Shown: positions 27,543-36,655, counted from the stretch's first letter. The stretch: DNA of 64,000 bases from an uncultured Oligella sp. (GCA_947632105.1 CANROD010000001.1:91082-155081), one strand, 5' to 3'. Program-made: numbers and translations. Notes: generated by a model not told the origin, from the sequence alone.

Positions 27543-28109
27543 ATGACAAATCGACTTAGCTCTATTGTGACTAAGACCGGAGATACCGGCACGACTGGAC
27601 TGGCTGACGGCCAGCGTATACTAAAAAGCCATCCTCGCGTTTGTGCTATTGGTGAAATTGATGAACTAAATAGTCACATTGGCTTATTAAGCTGCCAGTT
27701 ACAAGGTATTAGCAAGCAAGAAATCAATACACACCTTAATTTACTATCAACAATCCAACACGCACTTTTTGATCTAGGTAGTGAACTAGCCGTACCGGGA
27801 TATAACGCGTTAAGCGAAGGCATCCTCATCGACATAGAGCAAAGCATTGAGACTATGCTAGAACAACTACCTCCGCTACGCGAATTTATTCTCCCAGGAG
27901 GCTGCCTGCACGCCTCACAAGCCCACATTTGTCGTAGCATCAGCCGTCGCAGCGAAAGAGCGCTAGTTGCACTTAATGAGGCAGAACCTATTAGCGACTT
28001 GTCGATGCAGCTTGTTAATAGACTATCAGACTACTTTTTTGTCTTAGCTCGTGAACTAAACCGTTTAGCAAATCGCACGGATGTTTTCTGGCAAAAAAGC
28101 ACCAAATAA
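27543..28109 (+). CDS. Cob(I)yrinic acid a,c-diamide adenosyltransferase, PduO type
   Basis: 188 aa. The N-terminal ATP-binding signature is TKTGDTGTTGLADGQRILKSHPRV, followed by GEIDELNSHIG. The C-terminal active-site region is ILPGGCLHASQAHICRSISRRSERALVAL. It attaches the adenosyl group to cobalamin. No cobalamin biosynthesis genes or cobalamin riboswitch are visible nearby, so it may serve salvage. lgt follows after 48 bp. Confidence 0.92.
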   Translation: MTNRLSSIVTKTGDTGTTGLADGQRILKSHPRVCAIGEIDELNSHIGLLSCQLQGISKQEINTHLNLLSTIQHALFDLGSELAVPGYNALSEGILIDIEQSIETMLEQLPPLREFILPGGCLHASQAHICRSISRRSERALVALNEAEPISDLSMQLVNRLSDYFFVLARELNRLANRTDVFWQKSTK

Positions 28110-28157
28110 CCCTAAAATAGCGACTAGGTTAAACGATTACCTCTAACAGAGTAAAGC

Positions 28158-28949
28158 ATGATTTATCAACATCCACAATTTGACCCAATTGCCATTTCCC
28201 TAGGCCCTTTGCAAATACATTGGTATGGACTAATGTATTTATTAGCCTTCGCAATTGCTTGGCTATTAGGTCGCTACCGTATTAAACAAGGCTATCTTGA
28301 CATTAGTCTCAAGCGCTTTGAAGATTTATTGTTCTACGGTATTGTTGGTGTCGTGTTGGGGGGGCGTTTAGGCTATGTACTATTTTACCAATTTGGCTAC
28401 TACCTAAGGCACCCATTAGAGATTTTTGCCGTGTGGGACGGTGGCATGGCCTTTCACGGAGGCTTAGTCGGCGTACTACTAGCCATGCTCTTCTTTGCTC
28501 GCAAAGAAGGTAAGACTTTCTTACAGGTCGGTGATTTTGTAGCACCACTTATCCCCCTCGGATTAGCGGTTGGTCGTTGGGGTAACTTTATGAATGGTGA
28601 GCTCTGGGGTAGACCAACCAATGGCGACTGGGGCATGATTTTTCCGATGGCTAGTCACCTGCCTCGTCACCCATCGCAGCTTTATCAAATGGCCTTAGAA
28701 GGTATTTTACTATTTGTCGTACTATGGTTTTACTCAAGAAAACCACGCCCAACAGGCTGTGTGAGCGCGGTTTTCTTGATGGGCTACGGCATTTGTCGAT
28801 TTATTGCCGAGTTCGGACGTGAACCAGATGCCCATCTAGGTTTAGTGGCAATGAATCTAAGTATGGGGCAATTACTCTCACTACCCATGATTATCCTAGG
28901 CATCGTCATTTTTGTCATTAGTATAAAGCGATCTCACCCGTCAAACTAA
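28158..28949 (+). CDS. lgt: Prolipoprotein diacylglyceryl transferase
   Basis: 263 aa, seven membrane segments. The essential HGG region is [11 protein letters not shown] and the PROSITE-type signature [13 protein letters not shown] is present at about residues 140-152. It transfers diacylglycerol to the lipobox cysteine of prelipoproteins; at least three probable lipoproteins are encoded in this window. Its end overlaps the convergent SIMPL gene by 32 bp. Confidence 0.96.
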   Translation: MIYQHPQFDPIAISLGPLQIHWYGLMYLLAFAIAWLLGRYRIKQGYLDISLKRFEDLLFYGIVGVVLGGRLGYVLFYQFGYYLRHPLEIFAVWDGGMAFHGGLVGVLLAMLFFARKEGKTFLQVGDFVAPLIPLGLAVGRWGNFMNGELWGRPTNGDWGMIFPMASHLPRHPSQLYQMALEGILLFVVLWFYSRKPRPTGCVSAVFLMGYGICRFIAEFGREPDAHLGLVAMNLSMGQLLSLPMIILGIVIFVISIKRSHPSN

Positions 28950-29658
28950 TCGTTACTTGCTCCTTGCCTGCCTCTAACTCAGGCCCTGAGAAGTTAACCG
29001 CCTGCGCCATCTCTGCGCGGGCGACACTAAAACGCGGCGCCGGTGACATGCTATTGGTAGAGTCGCGTAGTTGCACATACTTGATATCGTAATTATCAAA
29101 ACCAAACTCTCTGGCTACAGCTCTCGCCTTATCTTGAAACGACTGAATAGCCTCAGCACGAATCTCATTCTCAACCTCACGACGTACCTCTGTTGTTAGA
29201 TCAAAGGCGATATTAGATAAATTCATCTGCTCACTCACCGTCTCAATAAAGCGAGTCGCCTCCACCATATCTGTTGAACTAATAATCACCTCACCGCGCG
29301 CGACGTAAGTCGTTTTAGACGTTCTTTTACCATCCTCATCGTACTCTTGCTGTGGCCAAAGATTATAACTACCTGTTTTTAGCTCAAACTTATCATTGTT
29401 CTTACCACTCTCCATCACGGCATTAATCGCTTTATTAACCTCATCAGCGATTAGCCTAGCTTCCTCACCTCGGGCTTCTCTTGACAAGGTTAGAATGACA
29501 CGATTCTGCTGCACCTCTCGATAAGCATCTGCCGATAAATTAATCACTGGACGACTATCAGCGCTGCTATTAGTGGTCAACCTCTCACTTTGTTGAGCAA
29601 AACTCAGTTGAGTCACAAAAAGAGCGGGCAATAAAAAAGCTAAATGACGGACTTTCAT
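28918..29658 (-). CDS. SIMPL-domain (DUF541) exported protein, copy 1
   Basis: 246 aa from the ATG at 29658, with GGAG six bases upstream. A signal peptide (cleavage near LSFAQQ) is followed by a DUF541 domain with [22 protein letters not shown], then [27 protein letters not shown] and the terminal [13 protein letters not shown]. The family includes Brucella BP26 and E. coli YggE; a channel-like oligomer and a link to oxidative stress have been proposed, but the function is unsettled. The 25-bp spacing to copy 2 and equal length point to a tandem duplication. It overlaps lgt by 32 bp. Confidence 0.88.
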   Translation of the reverse strand: MKVRHLAFLLPALFVTQLSFAQQSERLTTNSSADSRPVINLSADAYREVQQNRVILTLSREARGEEARLIADEVNKAINAVMESGKNNDKFELKTGSYNLWPQQEYDEDGKRTSKTTYVARGEVIISSTDMVEATRFIETVSEQMNLSNIAFDLTTEVRREVENEIRAEAIQSFQDKARAVAREFGFDNYDIKYVQLRDSTNSMSPAPRFSVARAEMAQAVNFSGPELEAGKEQVTISLTGEIALY

Positions 29659-29682
29659 ACTTATCTCCAATATGTTATGAAA

Positions 29683-30423
29683 TTATTTTAAAACAATTTG
29701 ACCCGATACAGATACTTTCACCAATTGCTTACCACCTTCTAAAGGCGGTGCAGCACTTGCTGATGCTGCCGTAGCAAGTGGCGTAGCAGTTGCACGCATT
29801 GGGCGAACAACCGAACCAGACTCTGAATCCTTAACCTCAATACTTCTCACCTCAAATCCCTCGTAGCCCAGACCCTGAGCAATCGCATCCGCCTTGCTTC
29901 GAAAAGAAACTATCGCCTCCTGAAGAATGTCTTTCTCTACCTGTCGGCGTAAATCAGTCGACAGGTCAAAACTTATACTCCCTACCAACATGTCCTCATG
30001 CGCTGCGTCAACGAAGGCCAAAAGCTCCTCAAAATTTCGCGAACGTGCAATCACTTGACCCGTCGCAGTATACGTGATCTGTTCTATTTCTTTTGTATCT
30101 TTTTTATAATGAACATGTCTGCGAATGGAGTAATTTCCAGTTTCTAACTCAAGCTCTGTATTATCTTTGCCAAGTTCAACTACATTACGCATCGCAAGAT
30201 TAATATCACGCAACAACATCCGCTGATCTTCACCATCCAACTGCTTGGTCAAAGTAACATTAGCCCTATCCTCACGCACCTCACGATAAGCTTCAGCACC
30301 TACGCGCACATATGGATCAGGATCTGGCTTAAAAATACGCTGAGACTCAACATTGGTTTGAGCAAAGGCCATTGTCCCGCTTAACAACACGGGTAATAAA
30401 ACGGCAATTCGTAATAACTTCAT
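29683..30423 (-). CDS. SIMPL-domain (DUF541) exported protein, copy 2
   Basis: 246 aa from the ATG at 30423, which has a strong AGGAGGAG ribosome site; the frame itself runs 28 codons further upstream. A signal peptide ends near MAFAQ. It has the same domain plan as copy 1: DRANVTLTKQLDGEDQRML, then FDLSTDLRRQVEKDILQEAIVSFRSKA and a closing VKVSVSGQIVLK. Sequence differences are spread over the whole length, so the duplication is not recent. It is probably co-transcribed with copy 1, and perhaps with the methyltransferase gene upstream. Confidence 0.88.
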   Translation of the reverse strand: MKLLRIAVLLPVLLSGTMAFAQTNVESQRIFKPDPDPYVRVGAEAYREVREDRANVTLTKQLDGEDQRMLLRDINLAMRNVVELGKDNTELELETGNYSIRRHVHYKKDTKEIEQITYTATGQVIARSRNFEELLAFVDAAHEDMLVGSISFDLSTDLRRQVEKDILQEAIVSFRSKADAIAQGLGYEGFEVRSIEVKDSESGSVVRPMRATATPLATAASASAAPPLEGGKQLVKVSVSGQIVLK

Positions 30424-30490
30424 AACTCCTCCTTTTTGAATCGTTCTTTTCTTAGAGTGAGTTAATAAGCAATTAGTTCGATGATAGCTC

Positions 30491-31102
30491 TTATGGTTTG
30501 CGAGCAATTAGCTGAATCACTGATGACATACCAGAGTGACCCTGACCCTCATGAATCTCACGCTCCACCTTAGCCAAGTGAACGATATCGAAATCAGCAA
30601 AGTCCTGCTTCAGTTCCTCTACCGTATAGAGCAAATTGATATCCTTAGGACCGTCGGTACCAAACGCTAACTGCTCAGTACTGTAACACTCACTAATAAA
30701 CACACCGCCCGACTGCAAGCCCTTTATAACCTGCTGATGTAAATACGCACGATTTACTTTAGGCATATGGCAAAAAATATTAATAGCCGCGCCCCATGCC
30801 CCCTCTGCTAATTCATAAGCACCTAAATCAGCATGCTCTGTCTGCACCTCTACACCACGCTTAACCGCTAGTTCACTGGTCTTTTTTAAACCAGATAAGG
30901 CTATATCCACAGCAGTCACACAAAGACCCTGCTCAGCTAAATACACTGAGTTGCGGCCCTCGCCCTCACCTAATGAAATCACTGAACTACTCACAGGAAT
31001 ATACGCACTGGCAGTCATTAAAAAATCATTAGCCTCCAACCCGTAATAATATTCACTACCACTAAAACGTTGATGCCAGGTATTGTCTTGTAAATTACTC
31101 AT
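30491..31102 (-). CDS. Class I SAM-dependent methyltransferase (TehB-like)
   Basis: 203 aa. The N-terminus WHQRFSGSEYYYGLEANDFL is followed by motif I-like VISLGEGEGRNSVYLAEQG (residues about 40-58), VTAVDIALSGLKK and the hydrophobic strand WGAAINIFCHMPK. This fits the TehB/thiopurine-type small methyltransferase group, often tied to tellurite or thiol detoxification. The substrate cannot be read from sequence. It ends 67 bp before the start of SIMPL copy 2. Confidence 0.8.
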   Translation of the reverse strand: MSNLQDNTWHQRFSGSEYYYGLEANDFLMTASAYIPVSSSVISLGEGEGRNSVYLAEQGLCVTAVDIALSGLKKTSELAVKRGVEVQTEHADLGAYELAEGAWGAAINIFCHMPKVNRAYLHQQVIKGLQSGGVFISECYSTEQLAFGTDGPKDINLLYTVEELKQDFADFDIVHLAKVEREIHEGQGHSGMSSVIQLIARKP

Positions 31103-31162
31103 CGTGAAAGTACCGGAACTAGATTGAGGGGAATAGCATGCAATGTATAAAGCAGATATAAG

Positions 31163-31199
31163 AAAGCTCCAATATCTAATTAATAGGTATTGGAGCTTT
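31163..31199 (-). terminator. Hairpin at the end of the zapA/6S RNA transcript
   Basis: A perfect 12-bp inverted repeat (AAAGCTCCAATA / TATTGGAGCTTT, 13-nt loop) lies about 25 bp beyond the 3' end of 6S RNA. The U tract is weak on the minus strand (CTTATA) and better on the plus strand (TTTT), so it may serve as an end-processing or bidirectional stop. Confidence 0.55.
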
Positions 31200-31224
31200 T
31201 AGTACATCTAAGGAGAATATATGA

Positions 31225-31405
31225 ATACCCACAGTACCGTCTAGGTCGGCATCTCGAACCCAAAAAGTTCAAGTTGGCGGTCGGTTCATAAAGGTACGCT
31301 GGGTTCCTCTGACATAGAGAGGATCACTCCTGTACCCAAACCAACTGCCTTAGCCATAAGCATCGGTAAGAGATGAAAGACCAAGGTCACGAGTACCGCA
31401 GGAAA
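31225..31405 (-). ncRNA. ssrS: 6S RNA
   Basis: About 180 nt, close to the 184 nt of E. coli 6S RNA, and placed right after zapA as in many proteobacteria. On the minus strand the 5' segment CCTGCGGTACT (31392-31402) can pair with the 3' segment GGTACTGTGGG (31228-31238) to form the closing stem, with four G-U pairs. The interior carries the beta-type motif GAACTTTTTGGGTTC and the large open bubble flanked by GC-rich stems. It binds sigma-70 RNA polymerase and inhibits it in stationary phase. Ends are approximate. An upstream TATAAT (31437-31442) gives it a promoter of its own. Confidence 0.85.
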
Positions 31406-31436
31406 GCTTTTAAAGCAATGCCGCTTTGTTTAATCA

Positions 31437-31464
31437 ATTATAGCACTTTATGAGCGGGATTCAA
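31437..31464 (-). promoter_or_regulatory. Predicted sigma-70 promoter of 6S RNA
   Basis: On the minus strand TTGAAT (31459-31464) and TATAAT (31437-31442) are separated by 16 bp, placing a start site near 31430, about 25 nt before the predicted mature 5' end. Confidence 0.55.
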
Positions 31465-31510
31465 AGACAAAAACTTTGATTAAAACAGCATTACTCAATA
31501 AATCAATAGA

Positions 31511-31813
31511 CTACTTTAGCCGGTTAATCCCATCGTCCAACAAGGTATTAATGTGGTCAATTTTATTTTTATAATCACCATAAGATACACCCTGGAACGG
31601 CCCCTCTGCAGACTCAGAGGAAAGCAGTTGGGATGATAACTGAATGCACGCCATCAAGGCTACACGCTCATTATTCATATTACCAGCAGACTCTTTAATC
31701 AAAGTCATTAAGTCATTAGCTTGCTTAACCGCCGCTAAAAGTTTTTCCTTTCCGCTAGGCTCACAAGCTAGGGTCAACTCTTTATCTAAAATTGTAACTT
31801 CTAAATGCTCCAT
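31511..31813 (-). CDS. zapA: Cell division protein ZapA
   Basis: 100 aa. The N-terminal EVTILDKELTLACEPSGKEKLLAAVKQAND is the ZapA domain and is followed by a helical region with NNERVALMACIQLSSQLL. It binds FtsZ and promotes bundling of the Z-ring. The start overlaps the stop of the upstream coiled-coil gene by one base (TAATG), and 6S RNA lies just downstream, matching the conserved zapA-ssrS arrangement. Confidence 0.93.
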   Translation of the reverse strand: MEHLEVTILDKELTLACEPSGKEKLLAAVKQANDLMTLIKESAGNMNNERVALMACIQLSSQLLSSESAEGPFQGVSYGDYKNKIDHINTLLDDGINRLK

Positions 31814-32226
31814 TAGACCTCTCCCTGTGTAACACCACCGGGTATATTAGCTAAGACATGAGCCACACGCTCTTTAGCCTTGCCAACACCGGACTTTAAT
31901 TGCTCTACCTGAGCTTTTAACTGCTGCAACTCCGTACGTGCAGAACCCAATTCTGAACGACTAGACTCAAGCTGCTGTTTTAACTGCTGATTTTCAGTTA
32001 TTACTAACTGCCGCTCACTCAGCGCAGACTGTTCTGTCTTGGCGAATTGAGTGGTTAAGGTCTGATGCTCTTCGGTCTTTGCCGTCAGCTGGCGTTGAGT
32101 GTCTGATAACTGTTCACGAAGTGAGTCAATCTGCTGATTGAGCTCTTCACGATCAGTTACTAAACGCTCACTAAGCTGAACTAGCAACTCAACACGAGCA
32201 GTCAATTGGTCAAGGTCTTGTAACAT
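31813..32226 (-). CDS. ZapB-like coiled-coil protein
   Basis: 137 aa, almost entirely heptad-patterned coiled coil (residues about 1-115; LDQLTARVELLVQLSERLV at the start, then Gln/Glu/Leu-rich repeats). Short proteins of this kind are encoded directly upstream of zapA in beta- and gammaproteobacteria and are taken to act with ZapA at the division site. It is translationally coupled to zapA by a one-base overlap. Its sequence similarity to E. coli ZapB is weak. Confidence 0.75.
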   Translation of the reverse strand: MLQDLDQLTARVELLVQLSERLVTDREELNQQIDSLREQLSDTQRQLTAKTEEHQTLTTQFAKTEQSALSERQLVITENQQLKQQLESSRSELGSARTELQQLKAQVEQLKSGVGKAKERVAHVLANIPGGVTQGEV

Positions 32227-32478
32227 AATTGATGTCTTAAAAATTAAATAAGCAATGTGCTTACCAGTTTAACTTAAGCGCGCAGCAGTTCAAAGTAGCA
32301 TTAACAAGACTTGCAAAAATCTTACAAGTCAACACCATAAAACTATTGATTAACAATCTACTTTAATAAAAGAATAAGCTCAAAAGCTGTAAATACTACA
32401 CGACTCTTGAGCTTCATTGAGTAAATTTAGTATCAATCGAATTGACTGTAGTGTGTTTCTGATTGCTACAGCAAAGTA

Positions 32479-33117
32479 TTAGATACTTTCTTGCGCTGGC
32501 GCTGGTTGATTAGTTGAATCATCTTTTACTGGCGACTCTTCCGTTGACTCTATTGTTTCCTCTACAGCATCTTCGCTTTCTGTTGAGGTTTCAACTTCCT
32601 CTGCAGCCGCTGCGGTATCACCACCATCCTCACCGACGGAAATATCACCACCAGAAGCGTTAACCATAAACACAACAGCACCTTTTACTTCTTCATCGGA
32701 TAAACTAGCATCCCCACCCTTAGCAGGCATTGCGTTAAAACCTTCTAAAGAGTGCTGAAATAGAACGTCAGAACCTTGGGCAATACGAGGCGCCCATGAC
32801 TCAACACTACCCTTGATTGGAGCGTCTGTTACACCCGTATCGTGACAGGTCATACAGAGACGGTTATACACCTGCTCACCAGTTAAAGCTACTGCGTCTT
32901 GCGACTCAGGCAAAGGCGCACCGGTGTTATACAAAGCGACTGGAGCAATACGAGACAATACCATCTCTGTTGACATGGACCTATTATCCGTACCGCCACT
33001 ACCTAAATGCATTTTAATTAAAAAGATAAGTACAACAATCGGTACAATTACCACAGCAGCACCGACTTTTAGCATTTGTCCAGGTGTTTTAGACCCTTGT
33101 TGATTGGTGGAACTCAT
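32479..33117 (-). CDS. Membrane-anchored cytochrome c5-type protein
   Basis: 212 aa. An N-terminal membrane anchor (about residues 17-35, VGAAVVIVPIVVLIFLIKM) is followed by a class I cytochrome c domain: VYNRLCMTCHDTGVTDAP with the heme CxxCH at about residues 88-92, and the axial Met in NAMPAKGGDASL. An acidic Glu/Thr/Ser-rich tail of about 60 residues ends the protein. It is likely a periplasm-facing electron carrier to terminal oxidases. The tail and anchor differ from the short soluble c5. It has its own transcription unit, with 250-bp gaps on both sides that show no other gene. Confidence 0.85.
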   Translation of the reverse strand: MSSTNQQGSKTPGQMLKVGAAVVIVPIVVLIFLIKMHLGSGGTDNRSMSTEMVLSRIAPVALYNTGAPLPESQDAVALTGEQVYNRLCMTCHDTGVTDAPIKGSVESWAPRIAQGSDVLFQHSLEGFNAMPAKGGDASLSDEEVKGAVVFMVNASGGDISVGEDGGDTAAAAEEVETSTESEDAVEETIESTEESPVKDDSTNQPAPAQESI

Positions 33118-33372
33118 ATGCGTTTTCCCTTAGATATTGTAAAAAAATAAAACAGGAACTAGAAGTAAGCAGCTTTACCCCTTTAAAACTGACCTACCCC
33201 TCTTTTCTCATCGGTACATTATAACTATATCCCTACGAATTTTAGTTCTTTCTTTGAGAGAAACTTCAAGATACAAGTACTTATCAGAAAATAAAGCTTC
33301 TAATACAAAATTCACTTTAATTCACTAAGCTTGATGGCAAAATAGGCTAAAATACCTACTTACTTATCCTTC

Positions 33373-33447
33373 GTCACCGTAGTTCAATGGATAGAATTAG
33401 AGTTTCCGAAGCTCTCGATACAGGTTCGATTCCTGTCGGTGACGCCA
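33373..33447 (+). tRNA. tRNA-Arg (anticodon CCG)
   Basis: 75 nt including an encoded CCA. The acceptor stem GTCACCG/CGGTGAC is perfect, the anticodon stem is AGAGT/GCTCT, the anticodon loop is TTCCGAA (CCG at 33406-33408), and the T-arm is ACAGG-TTCGATT-CCTGT. It decodes CGG. It stands alone with more than 500 bp of gene-free sequence downstream. Confidence 0.95.
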
Positions 33448-33980
33448 GTCCGCTGTTTAATATGATTTGATTTCTTTAAAACTATTCTAAAAAAACCTTG
33501 AAAATCAAATTGCTACAAAAATATTTAACTTAAACTAATTAATTTTAATTCAACTTAGCTCTGTTTACGATTGTCTAAGGCATCCTTATTCGTACAACCT
33601 TTGATGACACACTGGTTTCACGATGTCCCACTAATAAAATAACTAAAATGTTTGGTAATAATTTCATTAAACAGACTTATCGCTCTTTTTGTTTTAAAGA
33701 AAAAACTTATAAACTAATATTCCTTGATTGACAAATCAGTAGCAAAAGTTTAATCAATAGAACTATATACACTCACAAAAGCATATTTATTCTAGAGCTA
33801 TGAAGATATGAGTGATCTATGAGAGGACTTGAGGGTCTTTAAATAAAACCGTTGATACTTCAATAAAGACATACACCATAAAAACTATGGCTTGACGAGT
33901 TGGCTGCCTTGCGACAACATCAAGCACAACCAACCCAACTTCGTAATATAAACACTTAACTACAGCGCTATAACAAGATA
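33448..33980. other. Gene-free AT-rich stretch downstream of tRNA-Arg
   Basis: 533 bp with no convincing reading frame on either strand. There are short frames of 30-35 codons on the minus strand (for example 33575-33667) without ribosome sites or recognisable domains. No direct repeat of the tRNA 3' end was seen, so there is no visible attachment site. It may be decayed sequence. Confidence 0.5.
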
Positions 33981-34418
33981 CTACTCAGTTTTTCTCAAAG
34001 AATAATTTAAATTTTCTGACAGCTTTTCGCCAGTTTCTGAGTCACGCACCTCAACGAAATTCTCGCCTACAAAAAACACACGATTATCTGCATTTTTATC
34101 TAGTCGTATCAGAGAGGGGTATTGTTCGTCAAAAGAAAATTGACCACTAATTTTACTCGGATGTAGTTTTTGATTATTTTTGAGGTAATACTGTTCAAGC
34201 GTATATTCGCCATCATCAGTCAACGTTAACTGAGTCTGAATCCCTTCACAATCAGCACAAGGTAATAACCCCTGATATACACCAGCCCAATCTAGTGAGA
34301 GTTGCGCATTATGATGCTCCATGTGGGCTTGCCCTACCTGCTGATTAACCACAGTTCCATTAGTAGAACAAGCGGCTAATAGCAAAGAAAGACTCAAAAC
34401 AGATAATATTTTTTTCAT
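33981..34418 (-). CDS. nlpE: NlpE-like copper-resistance/envelope-stress lipoprotein (N-terminal domain only)
   Basis: 145 aa from the ATG at 34418, where MKKILSVLSLSLLLAACS gives a clean lipoprotein signal (lipobox LAAC); a 22-codon upstream extension of the frame is unlikely to be translated. The NlpE N-terminal barrel motif VYQGLLPCADCEGIQTQL holds the CxxC pair. The C-terminal OB domain of E. coli NlpE is missing, as in many short NlpE proteins. In enterics it signals surface contact and lipoprotein stress to Cpx; no cpx genes are in the window. Confidence 0.85.
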   Translation of the reverse strand: MKKILSVLSLSLLLAACSTNGTVVNQQVGQAHMEHHNAQLSLDWAGVYQGLLPCADCEGIQTQLTLTDDGEYTLEQYYLKNNQKLHPSKISGQFSFDEQYPSLIRLDKNADNRVFFVGENFVEVRDSETGEKLSENLNYSLRKTE

Positions 34419-34525
34419 ATTAAATACCGATAGTTGATTGTAAATGACATAACCATAATAACAACTAGAGGCCATCAATGGCAATCTATCTTAAGCTGTA
34501 GGGTTCTTAGCAGAATGGCAACCAC

Positions 34526-34574
34526 ACCTTTAAAAAAACACCCGCAGTTTTTGTAGGTAGTTTTTTTAAAAGGT
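34526..34574 (-). terminator. Inverted repeat, probable terminator of the 34703-35335 lipoprotein gene
   Basis: ACCTTTAAAAAAAC (34526-34539) faces GTTTTTTTAAAAGGT (34560-34574) with one bulged A. On the minus strand it forms an A-tract, a short inner stem and a run of seven T residues, 129 bp after the lipoprotein stop. Confidence 0.5.
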
Positions 34575-34702
34575 ATTTTCAATTTTCCACTCGAGGCCTA
34601 GACCAATGAGGATAAGAATGAGTAAGACAGCCGCATGTCTACCAGATTTTAATTATTTGTACTGATAAATAGTGCTCATCTGACTAATTTAAAAGACTAA
34701 CT

Positions 34703-35335
34703 TTAGCGTAATCCAGTATTTGGGTCGCGTTCGTGCAACCAACCTTTTGACGTTAGAATAAGTGTTGCATTAGCTTCATTTTGATTTAGCTCATGCTCTA
34801 AACCGCTAAAAGCTGTTTTAAAAGATTCATTGTTAACCCAGTTCGGAATGTCAGTAATTTCAAACGTATGGTGAACCCTTGCCATAGTTATCCCCATAGC
34901 TTCTGATGGTACGGTGTAATTAGTTACTTTTAGTTTACTAAGCTTTCCGAAACAAATGTCATGACTTGTTCCAGTAAATGAGTTGGAAGTTTCGACAAGA
35001 TAATTGTCAGCTTCTGTAGTTGGACTATAGATGAAGCCCTCAACTTCTTTCTCTCTTTTTCCATCGACAGCAAACATGAGCCTAATCGTTACAGGACCTG
35101 TTGTTTTTTCAAAAAGGCCAGCGTCAACTAAAGCATCAAGTCGTTTTTCTTCTGTTTGAGACTTGATTGGCATCTCTTGACTATTCGGAAGGTCGATGCA
35201 AATTGGCTTCTCTTGGCCGTAATAAGATGAAAGAGCTTTTTCAAAGTTGCTTTCGCTAGCTTTATTTGGATCGCTACAAGCCGTTAAAATAAATGCTGAA
35301 GAAAGTAAAGTAGTTACATATAAAAATTGCTTCAT
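34703..35335 (-). CDS. Uncharacterised lipoprotein
   Basis: 210 aa. The signal MKQFLYVTTLLSSAFILTACS has a good lipobox (LTAC, cysteine 20). The mature part begins with SNFEKALSSYYG and has a predicted alpha/beta region around KRLDALVDAGLFEKTTGPV, which looks like a small winged-helix-type motif, and two further cysteines (ICIDLP, DICFGKL) that could form a disulfide. I do not recognise the function. It is flanked by long gene-free sequence on both sides and precedes a perfect 19-bp palindrome, giving an island-like context. Confidence 0.75.
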   Translation of the reverse strand: MKQFLYVTTLLSSAFILTACSDPNKASESNFEKALSSYYGQEKPICIDLPNSQEMPIKSQTEEKRLDALVDAGLFEKTTGPVTIRLMFAVDGKREKEVEGFIYSPTTEADNYLVETSNSFTGTSHDICFGKLSKLKVTNYTVPSEAMGITMARVHHTFEITDIPNWVNNESFKTAFSGLEHELNQNEANATLILTSKGWLHERDPNTGLR

Positions 35336-35395
35336 AATTGAACCTTAGCTTTAAAAAAGGCCAATGGTAGCATAGATTTAATAAACCACTTAAAT

Positions 35396-35440
35396 GGAAT
35401 GATGAGCTATCTAAATTAAAGTTAGATAGCTCATCATTCC
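35396..35440. repeat. Perfect 19-bp inverted repeat
   Basis: GGAATGATGAGCTATCTAA (35396-35414) is exactly mirrored at 35422-35440, with the 7-nt loop ATTAAAG. There is no U tract on either side. It lies upstream of both flanking divergent genes (lipoprotein and sodA), so it is not a terminator of either. It could be an operator, a mobile palindrome or a site for a structured RNA. Confidence 0.8.
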
Positions 35441-35950
35441 GATGTCCATTAAAACACTACTTAGAGCGCTCCAAAGCAGCTTAAGAGTGTATTACATACA
35501 ATATTAAATACTAAGTAAGGTTCATATCCTCACTTATCAGGTTTAACCCATAGACCTAGTAAAGCTAGAGAGTCAACTTAGCGCATTAAAATGGCCACCT
35601 CGTTTTCATACGTTCACCCTCAATAAAATTAGCACATACTGACCGAAACCAATATCTCACCAGCCCAATAGGCTGTACACTACCACTAAAAACAATACCC
35701 AAAAAACTATTTTAATAAAAGCTGCAAGCAAAAGAGGCATTATCAAATCAGTCAAAGACTAATGAACGAGTTTTAAATGTTGTACGCTACATAAGACAAT
35801 ATTAAACAAAACTTCTCATTCATAGAATAGTAAGTTAGTTACACAGCTTGGTTTTTACTGACGATATTTTCTTATCCCTGCCAAGAGTAAGTCCTATCTT
35901 GTTACTATTATTGCAAACAACTATCATATTTATTATTATTTATAAAGTAG
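35441..35950. other. Gene-free region upstream of sodA
   Basis: About 500 bp of AT-rich sequence with stop codons in all frames and no recognisable coding or RNA feature, apart from the palindrome at its left and the hairpin at its right. Confidence 0.5.
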
Positions 35951-35952
35951 AG

Positions 35953-35977
35953 TGCACATCTATAGGATGTGCATTTT
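35953..35977 (+). promoter_or_regulatory. Hairpin in the sodA leader
   Basis: TGCACATC/GATGTGCA, an 8-bp perfect stem with the loop TATAG, is followed directly by TTTT and lies 30 bp before the sodA start. It resembles a small terminator or attenuator. It may equally be the terminator of an undetected upstream transcript or an mRNA-stabilising element. Confidence 0.45.
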
Positions 35978-36003
35978 AACCATAACCAGTTACAGGAGAT
36001 ATC

Positions 36004-36615
36004 ATGACTTACACCCTACCTACTCTACCATATACTTACGATGCTCTCGAGCCGCACTTGGATGCTAAAACGATGGAAATTCACCATACTAAGCACCATC
36101 AAACCTATATCACTAACGCAAATAACGCACTACAGGAAGCTGGTTTAGACTTTCCGTCAGTTGAGGAGTTAGTTTCTAACCTTGACGCGGTCCCTGAAAA
36201 TATCCGCCAATTCATTCAAAACAACGCTGGTGGTCATGCTAACCACAGCCTATTTTGGCTTGTTATGTCCCCAGAAGGCGGCGGCGCTCCTACTGGCAAA
36301 GTAGCTGAAGCAATCGACGCTGATTTAGGTGGTTTCGATGCCTTCAAAGAAGCTTTTACTAAAGCTGCCCTCTCTCGCTTTGGTAGTGGCTGGGCTTGGT
36401 TAAGTGTTACTCCTGAAAAAAAGCTTGTTGTCGAAAGCACAGGCAACCAAGACAGCCCACTTATGCACGGCAACACGCCTATTTTAGGTCTTGACGTTTG
36501 GGAGCACGCCTACTACTTGAAGTTCCAAAACCGTCGCCCTGACTATATCGGCGCCTTCTTTAACGTAATTAACTGGGCTGAAGTTGCTCGCCGTTACAAT
36601 GAGGCCATTGCCTAA
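36004..36615 (+). CDS. sodA: Superoxide dismutase, Mn type
   Basis: 203 aa. The metal ligands are His in [13 protein letters not shown] (about residue 27), His in [10 protein letters not shown], and Asp and His in [20 protein letters not shown]. The second-sphere residues that separate Mn from Fe enzymes are of the Mn type: [10 protein letters not shown] and Gln in GNQDSPLM, close to E. coli SodA. It dismutates superoxide in the cytoplasm. The ribosome site is CAGGAG. A stem at 36656-36693 follows. Confidence 0.94.
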   Translation: MTYTLPTLPYTYDALEPHLDAKTMEIHHTKHHQTYITNANNALQEAGLDFPSVEELVSNLDAVPENIRQFIQNNAGGHANHSLFWLVMSPEGGGAPTGKVAEAIDADLGGFDAFKEAFTKAALSRFGSGWAWLSVTPEKKLVVESTGNQDSPLMHGNTPILGLDVWEHAYYLKFQNRRPDYIGAFFNVINWAEVARRYNEAIA

Positions 36616-36655
36616 TAGCCTTAATTTAATAAGAACTTAAGGCCTTTACAAAACA

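Noticed and set aside
33575..33667. 30-codon minus-strand frame (MKLLPNILVILLVGHRETSV...) after tRNA-Arg, briefly considered as a recombinase tail or small membrane peptide
   Set aside because: No ribosome site, no clear domain match, and no duplicated tRNA end that would mark an integration site.
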